Shown here piece by piece: positions 42,500-54,220 of a stretch of 64,000 nt of DNA. The DNA is from Polytrichum commune (taxonomy: Eukaryota > Streptophyta > Polytrichopsida > Polytrichales > Polytrichaceae), in NCBI GenBank assembly GCA_950295325.1, contig OX485806.1, positions 53,563,169 through 53,627,168 on the forward strand, written 5' to 3'. Each line of letters opens with the position of its first letter. Position 1 is the stretch's first letter. The notes under the pieces are model-generated. The model worked only from the letters and a program-made list of their open reading frames with translations, did no database searches and was not told the origin of the DNA. The position numbers were made by a program, and so were the translations under genes.

Positions 42500-43387
42500 T
42501 GTGAGCCCAAAATGGTGCCCACATGTGTTATTAACCCTTTGAAATCATTAGGAGTTACATTTTGATGTTTTATAATTATTCTCAAAAATATAAAAAGACT
42601 GAGGCTTGGTGGGAAGTTATGTTTAGGCCTTAGGCTTATGTAGTGTAGTTAATTAGAAGCTTAGCGGCATGAAGGAAGTTCTTTGGTTAGGTGAGTGTAG
42701 CATGTGGTGGATCAAGGGAGCTCCTTGAGTTTAAATATTTGAATTGGGATCCATCTTGTTGGTTTAGGAGTTGAAGGCTTAGCGGATAGGATAAGAGCAT
42801 ACGAAGTAGGCGAGGATCGAGGGGCTTACTTGGCGGATAGGATAAGAGCCTACAAAATAGGAGAGGATCGAGGGGTTTATCTTGAGCTTTGAGGGATGCT
42901 CACCCCTTCCCTTCTCCTATATATTCCTTTCTTTCACCTTCTTCATTCACTTGTGTTCCTATTCGATATCTCGTCCTTCGCGCTCTTCTATCTTGCACGT
43001 GTGGGTAAAGATGAAAGGTTCATACAAGGCCCCCTTACCCTCTGCTTCTCTCTCTCTCTCCCTTTTGTTGTTGCTCTCATAGAATTGAATTTTAGAATTA
43101 GAATTGTTTAGAATTAGAATAGAAGGATTAGTGGAATTAGTAGAATTCATAGAGACTTGTAGGGGACTTAGTAAGGTTAAGTGTAGTAGTTGGTCGACCC
43201 TTGAGAAGGCCAATGCTCTACCTATTCAAGAGACTAGCATTAATAAAGCATCATGATTTCAAGTGAGTTGGGAGTTTGTTGAGATGGAAATACATTCCAT
43301 GTTACCACGAGCTTTGGTATGACACATGTGATTCTCAAAACCATCACCCAAACAAGGACGCTTAAGGGTGGTGGGTTTGGCCTCACA
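42500..43387 (+). repeat. 3' LTR of the 33-kb gypsy element
   Basis: Starts TGTGAGCCCAAAATGG and ends CCTCACA before the cccag duplication. It lacks about 55 bases present in the 5' LTR. No convincing polypurine tract touches its start; the nearest purine-rich run (GGGGAGTAGGTG) is about 45 bases upstream. Confidence 0.92.
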
Positions 43388-44228
43388 CCCAGCTCCATAG
43401 CCGGCACCTCAGCAATTCATCTCACTGCCTTGGGCAGATTTTGCCTCTCCCTTAGCCCTTCTCCGCATTGCGACCCATCAGGTTAATAACAGTAAGAATT
43501 TATGATTTCTCAGTTCGGTGTGCTGGTTGCGGTGTGTTGAGACTAGCTCCTCGGCGCTTCCTACAACTGATCACCGAGCTGCCTCTCCTCAAGAATCTAC
43601 GCCTGTAGCTACCAATTCATTAGTTTCCTCCCTTCTGGCCGCATCTGGAGGAAGTTGTTGGGCTCTGCCGCCATCGTTTCTTTCTTCCACAGCTCCTCCC
43701 CTCGGGGTTGGTTTTCCCCTCCAGCCTTGTGGATTCCAATTAGAAACAACCCCTTGCATGACTTCACACCGAGCCCACTCTCTCTTTCCCCGAATTACAG
43801 CCTTGTCAGCAACAACGTTGTGTAATCTCCAACTTCTCACCCTGCAACCCGATGCGGCAGAGCTCTGCGCTCCAGCCGCCACACTCTTTTCTGCTGCCTC
43901 CGAACCTCCTTGCTCAACCGCTAGCACAGTCTTCCGAGGAGCCGGAAAACTCTAGGGCCCGATGGACACCTGGACCCCCATCCCAAAACGAACAGAGTCC
44001 TAACACTAAAGCCGTTTGAGCATGGCATCCCTTAACTCTAACCAATTTAATTAACTAAGTATTATTTTTTTGCACTTTATAATTCAAACCAATAGCTTAA
44101 CAAAACAACAGTCTAACAAGGGAAACAACAACCCCATCTAATCCTCAACTGATTCAAGACATCCTTATTCTCATGTTTTAGTGTTTTATACAATTTAACA
44201 TGAATTGTGAGCATGAATTCGGGCTCAC

Positions 44229-44472
44229 AGAAGCCCAAGTGAAAAGAAAAGAAAATGTACAAAGGAGTACTTGGTAAAATGGTGAAGATACCATGAGGAA
44301 GAAACCACTTGGGTATCAGCAAGAAACATGGTGAACGCCAAGGAATTGGTGAAGCACTTTGAAGAAACTAGGGCTTAGGGTTCCAATAAAAAGAAGCGTA
44401 GGCATTGATGTGGACATCAATCTCCTTTAGTGGGGGAGAGACATTAGTAACACACTAAGCTTGGAGGCAATG
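44229..44472 (+). pseudogene. Chromovirus chromodomain fragment, plus orientation
   Basis: Collinear with 22930-23110 of the young element on the opposite strand. It encodes KEYLVKW, TGA (44283-44285), then RYHEEETTWVSARNM, the same stop position as in the young element. It continues into the 'gatgtggacatcaatctcc' block and is then cut by the LTR at 44473, resuming at 48555. Confidence 0.7.
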
Positions 44473-47400
44473 TGTGAGCCCAATATTATGCCCGCATATC
44501 AACTTAATCATAAAAAATACTAAAACCTTATAATTGTGTTTTCTTGAGTAGTCAAAAGGATAAAAAGGAGTGAGGAGTTAAAGTTTAGATTGAATTGAGT
44601 TAAGTGGTAAGTTAAAAGTTATGTGGGGCAAGAGGCCGAGGAGAATTAATGGTGGATCAAGTTGAGTAGTTAAGTGTGAGTTCTAGGGGGAGGTAAAATC
44701 AACTAAGGGAATGGGGAAGTGGAGTCTTAAAAAGGAAAAAGACCAAGGAAAGAGGCCTAACCCCGTTTTTCTTTTCAGGCTGCCCAAAAAATGCCAGGCA
44801 ACGCGAGAGAAAAAGAAAGGCTTGGAGGGGTCTCGGGAGGCAAGGGAAAATGTCTCATTATGCATGTTGGAGGCAAGGTGTGGAAGAGAGAGAAGGAGAG
44901 GAGGCGAAACCTGCCTCGTTGGGGATTGATGCAAGAAGAAGGAAGAAAGACCGCGGTCTAGGAATGTCCTCAAGAAGGGCGATAGGCACCGAGAAACGGT
45001 ATAGCTAACCATGGTTTCAAAAGGGTTGTGACGGGTGGCTGCCGAGTAGTCCTTCAATGGTTGACGCTATGATCAGGAAGAAGAGGGGGAAGGGGCAATG
45101 ACTACTAACTCTAGGGGTCGGAGCATCGAGATCCGAGTCCTCAATCCTAGCGGCACGCAGGCACGAGTGGGAGTTAGCTGAGGGAGGGTGGAGTAAGGTT
45201 GTAGCGGCCACAGATGAATTTGGATATCGGGTCATGGCTAGAGGAGCACGCCAGGGAGAGCAACTGCAAGGCGACACCCACGCGGCCGAGATTTCCTCTC
45301 CCTCTGCAGCCAAATATGAGCCCAAAATGAGATGCTCATATGTGTCCTAGGATTAGTGATCACACAGTAGTTAGTATTGGTGTTTTTATTAAAAATATAA
45401 AATATAAAAGGTGTGCTCTCGAAGCTTTGTTTTGACATTGGCACTTAGACTTTAGATCTAGGAACATTGTGTTATGGTTAAAGAGGATTTTGGGAAATCA
45501 ACTAGTAGGTGAATTTTAAGTTTATTTTGGGGTCTTATTAACTCTTCAAATCCAAAACCTTAAGCCTCACGGTTGGGTTGGAAGTGATTGATATAGGCAG
45601 CCGAAGTGTCTGCATAAGGGGTAGGTAGTATTAATTCTGGGAAGGGGGTACAATACCCTTAACAATTTTCGGGAGCAAGGCAGTTGGCAGTTATGAGGTT
45701 GTTGGCGGCGAGAAAAACTTCTTCGAAGCTAGGGGGAATAGGGGAGTTGCCGAGGGCGGAGCCCTAGAGCAACCGCGAATCTGTCTAGGTGTGGAAGGAA
45801 AAAAACTGGCTACCCAGGCAGTTGTTAGTTGATGTGAGAGGAAGGAGGAACGGAGAGACCAGTGGAGATTATAACCAGCAACCATTGCAAGGCCAGTGGA
45901 GTTGTGTGCATCGGGGAGCCTGCATTGGTGCCGAAGCCGTGGAAGTCAGGAAGTCAAGACATGGTCCTAATGGTCGATGACGGGGATTTCAATTCGTGAC
46001 GTGGAAGGTTTGATTGGCATTCAGTGCCATCCAGGGCAGCACATATCAGCTCAACACATTGGCTGTGAGTGTTGGTGAGTTAGTGGGATTCTCTGTGAGT
46101 GTGTGGAAAATTACGCGTTGAGAGGGATTAGTGATTTAAGGTTGAAATCAGTGAAGGGGGAACTCTGGTTTGGTTGCAACTGGGGAGGCGTGGAAGCACT
46201 GCCAAAATCAAGGCCGAAGCCACACATTGGGCGACAGCAGATAGCTGCCAAAAATTGATCGAAGGGTGGAGCTTCAGAGAGGCCTCAGTGGCCACCTCAG
46301 GCTCAAGGTGATATGAGTAAGATCTAGGGTGAAAGACAATATTGTGGAGGTGCTAGATCGGAATGGGAGCATGGCAGCTGGAGTGGTCAGAGTGTGATCT
46401 GAACCAGTGTTGGAAGGAAGTGATGCTACTCTGGAATTCTAAGGAGTTTAGGAGTTACTTGCTGGCCTCTTCCCCTTCGGGGATGACTCGACCAGATGTC
46501 AAGGGAGGTTCAGCCGTGCAGGCACTAGCCAAGATCTGGAACTGCACTGGCTCTAGTTCAAAATAAGCCTCCGGGTATCAGCTACCTCAGAAGGTGTAAG
46601 TCCGAGCTTCAACCTGGTCGGGGTATTGGCCGGGTATAAACCAGGAGGAAGGGCCTAGCTGTTGGGCTTAAGGCTGATCAGTTATAGAAGCTGGTGGCTA
46701 CTGGACTGGGAGGTCACGGGAGGAAGGCTCACCGGGACTGCCGGTACTTGGTAGGAATTAGGGAATAAAGGAAACTCTGGATTATAAGGGAAGAGGTTCC
46801 AACTAGTAGTATTTAGATTAGACATAGTTAATTATGACATATTCCTTAAGCCTAGATTTCAGAGTAGGAGCTAAACTAGTGTGTAGTTCATGTTGGTGTG
46901 TGTAGGACCACAAGGTGTGGAGCATTTCTAAATGTTGATTACTTTGTGACCTCTAATAAAGAGTTGAGTGTTTGAACAACCATCTTGGAGTGGTGGAAGG
47001 GATGGAGCCTAAAAGTTAGAGACTCATAGGAGGACATGTGAGCCTTAACCTCCTACCTGGACTAGGACGCAATGAAAGGTGGGGGTTTAGGGCTGACACC
47101 ACACTACTCAAACGGATGGGAGGAACACTAACGAAATGCGAGGCTAGATCTTATTGCCAAGTGCATGCACCAGTGAGGATGATTCGGGTCATTTTACATT
47201 CTTTTGCTATTGAGTGAGTGAATCTGCCGCAAAAATCTATGTTCATGTGATCGAAGATCGCGAGGGGACTGCAAGGGCTTTCGGATGGGGGCATGGTGTT
47301 GTTGTTTATTGTAGGAATGGGGAATAGAGACGGAGTGTAGACGTCGTTGAGGGATGTGTCGGTTGCGGCGATTAAAAAAGGGGTAGCTGAGAGGAAGTCG

Positions 47401-48549
47401 GTTGGGGAGAGAGGGCGAGATTGAGACCTGAGTACTGAGTTGGTAGATCGTGGACTGGGCCACACGGATGAGGTCGCAATTGTGGTAGTTCTACCACTAC
47501 AAAAGGTTCGGCGAAATGAACGCAGTCGAGACAAGAAGGATGCATTCAAATGGGCGCGGGGTGTAGGTACAGTTGGGAAGAAACGCACCGGGAGAACGTT
47601 GTGGAACTGCATATAACTGTTGGTGTGGGTGTTAGAATTAATCTTCTCTTAATTTGCTCCTTCTGAATGATTGATGCTGAGCAATGTGGATTGTTGCCTC
47701 GACCTGTGTCGAGTGATTGAGGGCAACAACGGCACACATTTTCATGTGTGTGCTCTTCAGATAAAAAAGAAAAGCCTAGGTCGGCACATTGCAGGGGGGT
47801 TACATTGTCTCCATGCTACCGTACTGCCTTCGGATCATTTGTCCTCGTGGTCCGGGTGTGTTCTTTTTTTTCTCTCACAGACTTGCAGAGGATTGATTAG
47901 TCATCTTAGCAGCCAACAACATTATGCCATACCTTACAATTGTGGGTTTCTTCCCCCGAATATAGGTGTTGTGAGGGAGGTCCATGCATTTCTCACCCCC
48001 TGAGTCGGTAGGATGAGATTTGTTGGGTGTGTGAGGCCGTGCCAGGGTAGGAAGGGTTGCCTCCAACAATGTAGACACGCAAGACAAGGCCGCTGTTATA
48101 GGTGTCAATGCAATCAGCTTACCTGGAATCCTCGACCCCGTCCATGAGGGTGTCGAGCAACCATTAGCACCCCCCATAACAACCATTGTAGGGGACTGCA
48201 GCCAATGTAGCCTGCAGCTGCTTGTCGACCGGATACTCGAGGAGGCAGGAGTCAGTGGGACGCCTGGGGCTTTGAAAACTTGGATTGCATTGTGGGTGGA
48301 AATTGGGATCCCCAGGGTAGAGTATGAAGGGAATTGTATAGGTTAGTTCTTGGATGGACTTTGTGTGGCAACCAAGCATTTGTAAATGCTACCATGAGTA
48401 ATAAAATAGGGTGTTATACACACCACTTCTCCCACTTCAATTGAATTGCTTGTGTACTTGCATATGAGAAGGTTAGGCTTAGGATGTGGCACATGATCCC
48501 CCACTCGGACTAGGACGCAATTGAAGGGTGGGGGTGAGTGTGGCTCACA
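44473..48549 (+). repeat. Long solo LTR of the TGTGAGCCC group, with nested LTR
   Basis: Starts TGTGAGCCCAATATTATG and ends GTGTGGCTCACA, with the exact 5-bp duplication caatg (44468-44472 and 48550-48554). Its own sequence (44473-45314 plus 47104-48549) is about 2.3 kb. Near its end it has CGGACTAGGACGCAATTGAA (48506-48525). The region 44640-44940 is homologous to 50140-50450 in the LTR at 49540. No coding region is supported; the open frames here are unconserved. Confidence 0.85.
45315..47098 (+). repeat. Solo LTR of the TGTGAGCCC group nested in another
   Basis: Starts TATGAGCCCAAAATGAGA and ends TTAGGGCTGACA; near the end it has GGACTAGGACGCAATGAAAG. The flanks ccaaa (45310-45314) and ccaca (47099-47103) match at 4 of 5 bases, an eroded target duplication. 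1.78 kb, with no internal element. Confidence 0.7.
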
Positions 48550-48554
48550 CAATG

Positions 48555-48906
48555 TCGTCCACAACATGTACTTGTTTTTTGGCTTAAGGCAATAAAGTCC
48601 AACTTTAGTGGTGCAAAAAGAAAAGTATGAGATAAGGTCCTAGTCTTGTACTTGTGTTTGGTTAGTGGAAGAGGGGGAATACACATGCCAAACTAGGTTG
48701 GGTAAGCCGAGTAATTGGGGGCCATGGATTGGAGGGGCTCTGGAAAAAATCAAGAAATCTCTTAGCCATGGGCATGTTCGAGCGGGGACAAGGTGAGTTA
48801 TAAAAGTGCTACCCGTGAGCTAACGTGAGTTGGCGCATGGGAGTCATGAACCCATGTCTTGAAAGACCAAAATGGGAACCGAGTCGGGCGGGACTTGGCA
48901 ATACCC
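48555..48906 (+). pseudogene. Chromovirus 3' internal fragment, plus orientation
   Basis: Reverse-complement homologue of 22500-22870 ('ggtcctagtcttgtacttgt', 'taagccgagtaattgggg', 'gtcgggcgggacttggca'). It includes the start of the small SAP-like ORF, with a TGA at codon 3. It ends at 48906, where transposon copy B is inserted. Confidence 0.75.
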
Positions 48907-49929
48907 CGGACGACACTCCTATGTGAGCGGTGAGCGGAGAGGAAGTAAGAGTAGTAAACTTCCTAAACTAAATTTAGAAATATTAAATATATTTTTTGAA
49001 AATAATCAAAATATTCCATATTCTCCAAAAATATTAAAAATTTATGACCTATTTCCGTGGAATGTATGAGTTATAAATTAAATAAAAAAACCCTAAATTT
49101 GAAATGGTCTCATTGAGTTTGGAAACCATGAACTGCTAAAATGATAGGAAAATTGTAATATAATATATAAGTATATGATAGAAAGCAATGATGATCCCAA
49201 GAAAAAATAAATGAATTTTTTTTTTGAGATTGGTATAATTAAAAAATGAATCAATCAAAATACAAAGGGCGACCAACTTGCTTCGTTTTTATTCCATCAC
49301 TTTTGTCTTTGTCCTTTGTGTGAGTCAACTCTAGAGCTTGGACTGCAACAATTATTGTTTGTGGTCGAAGAAATTATCTTGAGCTGAATATATATGAGGT
49401 TATAATTTAGACTCATATCCAATATGAATGAAGAAACACATGTACACAATGGGAGAGGAGAGAGACATGTTTGCTGGCCTATGATGGGAGAAGGAGATTG
49501 GAAGTCTAGGAGATCCCCATGTTTTTTTTAATCCATCCCTGTGAGCCCTAAATAGTGCTCACATTGTTCTCTAACCATTAGGAGTTGCTAATGTCTTGAA
49601 TATGCGCTTACTTGAACCATCTAAGGATTAAGAAGGGCGAAGGGTCAAAAGCCTTGGTTAGATTAAATTAAAGGGTGAATAAGAGCTAGGAAGGGCAATA
49701 AACCTTAGAGGAGTAATGAGGAGTGAAAAACATAAGTGATTAAGGGTGAGTCTAGTAAAAAACATATTAAAAACAACCTAGCAATACCAATAGAATAATA
49801 GAAGGGGTCATACCAATGACCATTATTTATTGAATGATATGTACACGATAGCTCAGGAAGAGGGGTAGGAGCCGGTTGGTTGATACTATTTTCCTGCCTA
49901 GAAATCACTAGCCAAGTCATGCGTAATAC

Positions 49930-50035
49930 ACTAAACGGTCAGACGACTCAACGGGAATCGAACCCGGACCGTCTAAGTGTAATACTAACATCCTTCCTCA
50001 ACCAACCAAGGAAACATGACTTGGTGACCACAACC
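49930..50035 (-). repeat. tRNA-derived SINE-like sequence
   Basis: The minus strand has a perfect B box GGTTCGATTCC (plus 49954-49964) in the context CCGGGTTCGATTCCCG, and an A-box-like TGGTTGAGGAAGG about 40 bases upstream. The 5' half does not fold as a tRNA, so it is called a SINE head, not a tRNA gene. Confidence 0.55.
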
Positions 50036-50540
50036 ACTACAAACCTCAACTTATATCATGACACGAGCGTGATTACTTGCTAACAACTATGGTGGGTTAT
50101 TTTCATTTTATCTTATTCATCCATCTATCTATCAATGAGTTTAGTTATCTAGGAGTCTAGGGGGAGAAGAAGTCAAGAGAAGAAAAGGGAAAGTGGGTTT
50201 GGAAGGGGGAGAGGCCAAGGGAAAAGGTCTCAACCCGTTTTTTCTCTCGGGCGGCCCGAAAGATGCCGGGCAACTCGGGAAAAAGGGTAGAGGTTGGAGG
50301 GGTCTCGGGAGGTAGGAGGTAGAGGGCTCATTATGCATGTCTAGGAGAAGAGGAGGAGAAGGAGAAGGGGAGAAGGGCGAAGCCCTGCTCCGTTGGGTTC
50401 CGAAGGGTGTGGCTGGAAGAAGGAGATCGGTGGTAAGAGGGGAGTGCCGCCTCAACCTAGAGGTGTGCACAACCGTCTGGTCTCGTAGAGGAATGGGAAT
50501 TGGTTCAGGGTAATAGAGCTCATGCTTACGGCACACCAGT

Positions 50541-51512
50541 TGTCGCGCACCTCTCCATGAGGAGTGCCCGAAACACCATGGGCACAAGGGGGACCCCGGA
50601 GTGACACCCGGGACTTGTGGCGCCGTTGGTGAGAGGGCCCAAGTGATCCTAGTGTGGGTGAGGTCCCCGGGCGTTGGGAACGCCTCCCATCCACGAAGAC
50701 TAGGAGGCACAAGGGTAAGGCCATGAGCTATGCGTAGCTCATGGCGTGGTGATTCTAGAATGCTCAAGAACACCTCAATCCGAGGTGTGAGCTAGGAGTT
50801 ATGGCCATTTGAGTGGGGCGCTGTCCCGGGACAGCGCCCAGGTACAGCAGTGCCTGGGAGTGATTCCCGGGACTGCCAAGGTTCAAACAGGCATAACTTC
50901 CTCACCACTTGCCCGAATGGGGCAAGTGAGGAGTCCATCGGCATCTACTTGAAGCGTAGATGAGGATGGAGTGGTTGGTTGTTATGATCAGACATCATAC
51001 AAGGAAGTTATGATGGTCTGAAGCTGCTGGGGGGTTCTAGGCCCCGCGGCTAAGGGAAAATGTCCACTTGGCCCCAACTCTTGGTAGAGAGACAAGAGGT
51101 TGGTTGACGGTGGGGTAGGGGCCCCGCGTGAAGTCCTAGAGGCTTATATGGGTGAGGTGGTGTGGCCTCACCCACCCGATGCCGAACGGCAAGGCCTCCA
51201 TGGGCTTTGGCCTATTGTGAGGCCATAGTTGCCTAGTATGCTTCGGGTTGTTGTAGTGTTGCTCCGGCAACGCGATGATCAACATAGGATTGGACTTCCA
51301 TGGATGGAAGTCCACATTGGGGAAATGGGTTACCGATTAAGGGGTGAGTCCCGAAAGCAAAGTAGGAGGGTTGGTTCCCTCCTATGAACTATTGGTCCGG
51401 GGTAAGAGGAGCTATCCATTAGCATGGCGGAATGCGAATGGTTAGCGCTCGTAACCTTTGCTAGAAACGAAAATTGGCAAGATTGTTAAGGGACCTAGCA
51501 AGGGTTGCGACA
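50541..51512 (+). repeat. Chromovirus solo LTR
   Basis: Sense orientation TGTCGCGCACC to GGGTTGCGACA, 972 bp, with the exact 5-bp duplication ccagt (50536-50540 and 51513-51517). It carries all marker hairpins intact. Confidence 0.95.
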
Positions 51513-52875
51513 CCAGTAGCTAGGGAGAAAGAGAGGGGTCGATCAATAGATGACCCTGAATTGGGTAAGAGGGAGCGGTGAAGCCAGTACGAACCCCGGC
51601 AAGAACTGGAGCGAGCAGGAGTAGAAAAGAAGGACTTGTTGATGCTTATGCAAAACAGGGCTACCGGGTGAGCCGAAGAAGAGGAGGAATCGGCGGAATC
51701 CGGGTTATCAACATGATCGAATAAGGGATCCGAGACACCCAGGGGGATTCGGGGAGCTTAGTCATGCCACATCCAGGATGGAGTAAGAGCGATCAGAGGT
51801 TGCACATTGGAAGTGGCACGTAGGTGCAGAGCTGCCGGATGGAGCTAGAGAGAAGAAAGGGATGCAGGGTGCGAAGCACACCCACATTGAGATCGGGTAG
51901 AACCGATCACTACGGCCGCAGGGTGGTTTCAATGGAGACAGGTGAAGGTGGTCGGAGAGATGAAACGGGGATTGCTTGCCTCGAACGCACTCCGTTCACC
52001 TCATTGATCAGGTATCTAGATGCGTTGTCAGTTTCCACTGAATTTTGCTAAGTCAATGGTTGGTTACCCGAAAGCTTCACCGAATATCGCGGGACAGTGA
52101 GGTTGGCCGAGGAGAGGAAGAGCACGGTGGAGTAGCTCGGAAGCGGATGGACCCATATTTGGGAATAGGAATGACCGTGTTAGGATGGGACTATTAGTGA
52201 AGGGGATGTGAGATCGGGAGTACAGAAGGTGATGTTAAGTGTTGGGGGACACGCGGTTGAAGCTTGTAGGATTAGCTCAGTGCACTGCTGTTTTGAACGG
52301 CAGGAACGTTCATGGCGTTGGGCTGGATAGACAGTTGATCACTACGCAACGTCGGAAGAAGAGGCACTGAGCCAGGGAGAGAGGAGGAAGCAAGAACAGG
52401 TGGTAGGAACTAGATCGGTATGCAACCATTGACAAATGCATGAATGAGGATTGGAAGGAGGGAATTTGATTGGCCACTGAGATGTGGGTGAGAAGGGAAT
52501 TAGGCGGTTGTGCAGGCAGGGAGGGTTCTTAAGTCATCAATTTTGCTAACCAAATATAAATCTTGGCAACGGGGCGGAGTTGAATGAGATTGGCAGGGCG
52601 GCAGAAGGATTGAAGGACTTCTCAGCTGAGCGAGCTCCTACTGTGGGGTTTGCTGGGACCGGGGCATGTGGTTAACAGGTTGGGAGGTGGCACAGATGCC
52701 TGCACATCATGGTGTCGAAGTTTTGGCATCAAGGTCCGGAGGGTGAATTCAGGCGGTGTCTAGGCAAGGCGAAGGTGTAGAGTTGCTGCCCAAGCCGACC
52801 TCTGGCAGCTGGGGGTGATTCGGGATCAGGTAAGTGGCGAGGGGGTTACATGGTGGGGAGTGCAAGCAGCCTAAC

Positions 52876-53868
52876 TGTTGCAACCGTTGCTAGCCCCCCT
52901 TGACCATCTTGACAATTTTCATTTCCTAGCAAAGGTTACGAGCGCTAACCCTTCGCATACCGCCATGCTAATGGTTAGCTCCTCTCACCCCGGACCTTAT
53001 TGTTCATAGGAGGGTAACCAACCCTCCTACTTTGCTTTCGGGACTCACCCCTTCAATTGGTAACCAACCCCTTTAATCGGTTACCAATCCTTAGATGTGG
53101 ACTTCCATCCATGGAAGTCCAATCCCATGTTGATCATCGCGTTGCCGGAGCAACACTACAACAACCCGAACCATACTAGGCAACTATGGCCTCACATTAG
53201 GCCAATGCCAATGGAGGCCGTGCCGTTCGGCCTCGGGTGGGTGAGGCCACACCACCTCACCCATATAAGCCTCTAGGACTTTACACGGGGCCCCTACCCC
53301 ATCAACCAACCTCTTGTCTCTCCACCAAGAGTTGGGGCCAAGTGGACATTCTCCCTTAGCCGCTGGGCTAAGAAGCCTCTAGCAGCTTCAGACCATCATA
53401 ACTTCCTTGTATGATGTCCGATGCTAGCAACCAACCATTCCATCTTCATCTACGTTTCACGTAGATGAAGATGGACTCCTCACTTGCTCCATTTGGGCAA
53501 GCTATGAGGACGTTATGCCTCTTTGAACCTTGGCAGTCCCGGGAGTCACTCCCAGGCACTGCTGAACCAGGGCGCTGTCCCGGGACAGCGCCCCACTCAA
53601 ATGGCCATAACTCCTAGCTCACACCTCGGATTGAGGTGTTCTTGAGCATTCTAGAATCACCACGCGATGATCTACGCATAGCTCATGGCCTTATCCTTGT
53701 GCCTCCTGGTCTCCGTGGGTGGGAGGCGTTCCCAACGCCCGGGGCCCTCACCCACACTAGAATCACTTGGGCCCTCTCACCAACGGCGCCACAAGTCCCG
53801 GGTGTCACTCCGGGGTCCCCCTTGTGCCCAGGGTGTTTCGGGCACTCCTCATGGAGAGGTGCGCGACA
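52876..53868 (-). repeat. Chromovirus solo LTR
   Basis: TGTTGCAACCG to GCGCGACA, 993 bp, with the exact 5-bp duplication ctaac (52871-52875 and 53869-53873). About 20 extra bases lie near 53045-53085 (duplicated 'ggtaaccaa' block). Confidence 0.95.
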
Positions 53869-54220
53869 CTAACAGTGAGAGTTGCATTAACATGGAATGG
53901 TTGCTGGAGTGAAAGGACACCTGTACCTCACTTGTTGATGGAGGTAGCTGCGGCATAGCTAAGTGCAGAGGGTGGGTGAAGTATACTTAGGAAGCAGTGT
54001 GATTGGTAGGAGAAGTGTTTAGGACATTGTAAGAGACTCAAGTGTTTATGAATACTTGGACGTTTTGTAATAAAGAAAACATAAAGAAAGGTGTTATACA
54101 CACCACTTCTCCCAATCCTCCTTCTTTGCTCGCATTTGTTCCTTGTATGATTGAATGTAGCCCATGAACCCTCACCCGGACTAGGACGCAATCGAAGGGT
54201 GAGGGGGATTTGGGTTCTCT

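Larger units (their letters stand above)
33085..43387 (+). mobile_element. Complete Ty3/gypsy retrotransposon (non-chromodomain clade), 10.3 kb with nested solo LTR
   Basis: LTRs at 33085-34044 (960 bp) and 42500-43387 (888 bp), both TGTGAG...CTCACA, with the 5-bp duplication cccag (33080-33084 and 43388-43392). The internal order is primer site, gag (broken), protease, reverse transcriptase, RNase H, integrase. Integrase ends in a GPY-type tail (LGPYLV) without a chromodomain. The LTRs differ by a roughly 55-base indel and scattered substitutions, so it is older than the chromovirus at 21143. A 973-bp chromovirus solo LTR splits the integrase. Confidence 0.92.
32483..44228 (-). repeat. Reverse-oriented LTR of the TGTGAGCCC group, split by the 10.3-kb gypsy element
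   Basis: On the minus strand it starts TGTGAGCCCGAATTCATGCT at 44228 and ends CACCCGGACTACGACA at 32483. Both ends follow the pattern of the LTRs at 33085, 44473, 45315 and 49540 (TGTGAGCCC start, CGGACTAGGACG near the end). Its own pieces are about 32483-33084 and 43388-44228. No matching target duplication is found, and the flanking chromovirus pieces are not contiguous (RNase H left, chromodomain right), so a deletion accompanied it. No gene is recognised in either piece. Confidence 0.55.
49540..54220 (+). repeat. Long LTR of the TGTGAGCCC group with two nested chromovirus LTRs
   Basis: Starts TGTGAGCCCTAAATAGTG. It ends near TTTGGGTTCTCT (54209-54220), after CCCGGACTAGGACGCAATCG. Without the two nested LTRs it is about 2.7 kb. 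No target duplication is found (atccc against gagcg), so one end may be altered. The stretches 50083-50535, 51518-52870 and 53874-54200 hold no supported gene. Confidence 0.65.

Noticed and set aside
33085..43387. Chromodomain on the 33-kb gypsy element
   Set aside because: The integrase tail ends after the GPY-type motif and SRCKEY with a stop; no chromodomain pattern follows.
43518..43955. Open frame of 145 codons, Ser/Pro/Ala-rich
   Set aside because: It lies in an LTR piece, has no recognisable domain, and has an equally long antisense frame.
47151..48567. Several minus-strand frames of 70-150 codons
   Set aside because: Inside a long LTR with no homologues among the other LTRs in the window; composition only.
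49940..50012. Possible tRNA gene on the minus strand (perfect B box)
   Set aside because: The acceptor and anticodon arms do not pair; it fits a SINE head better.
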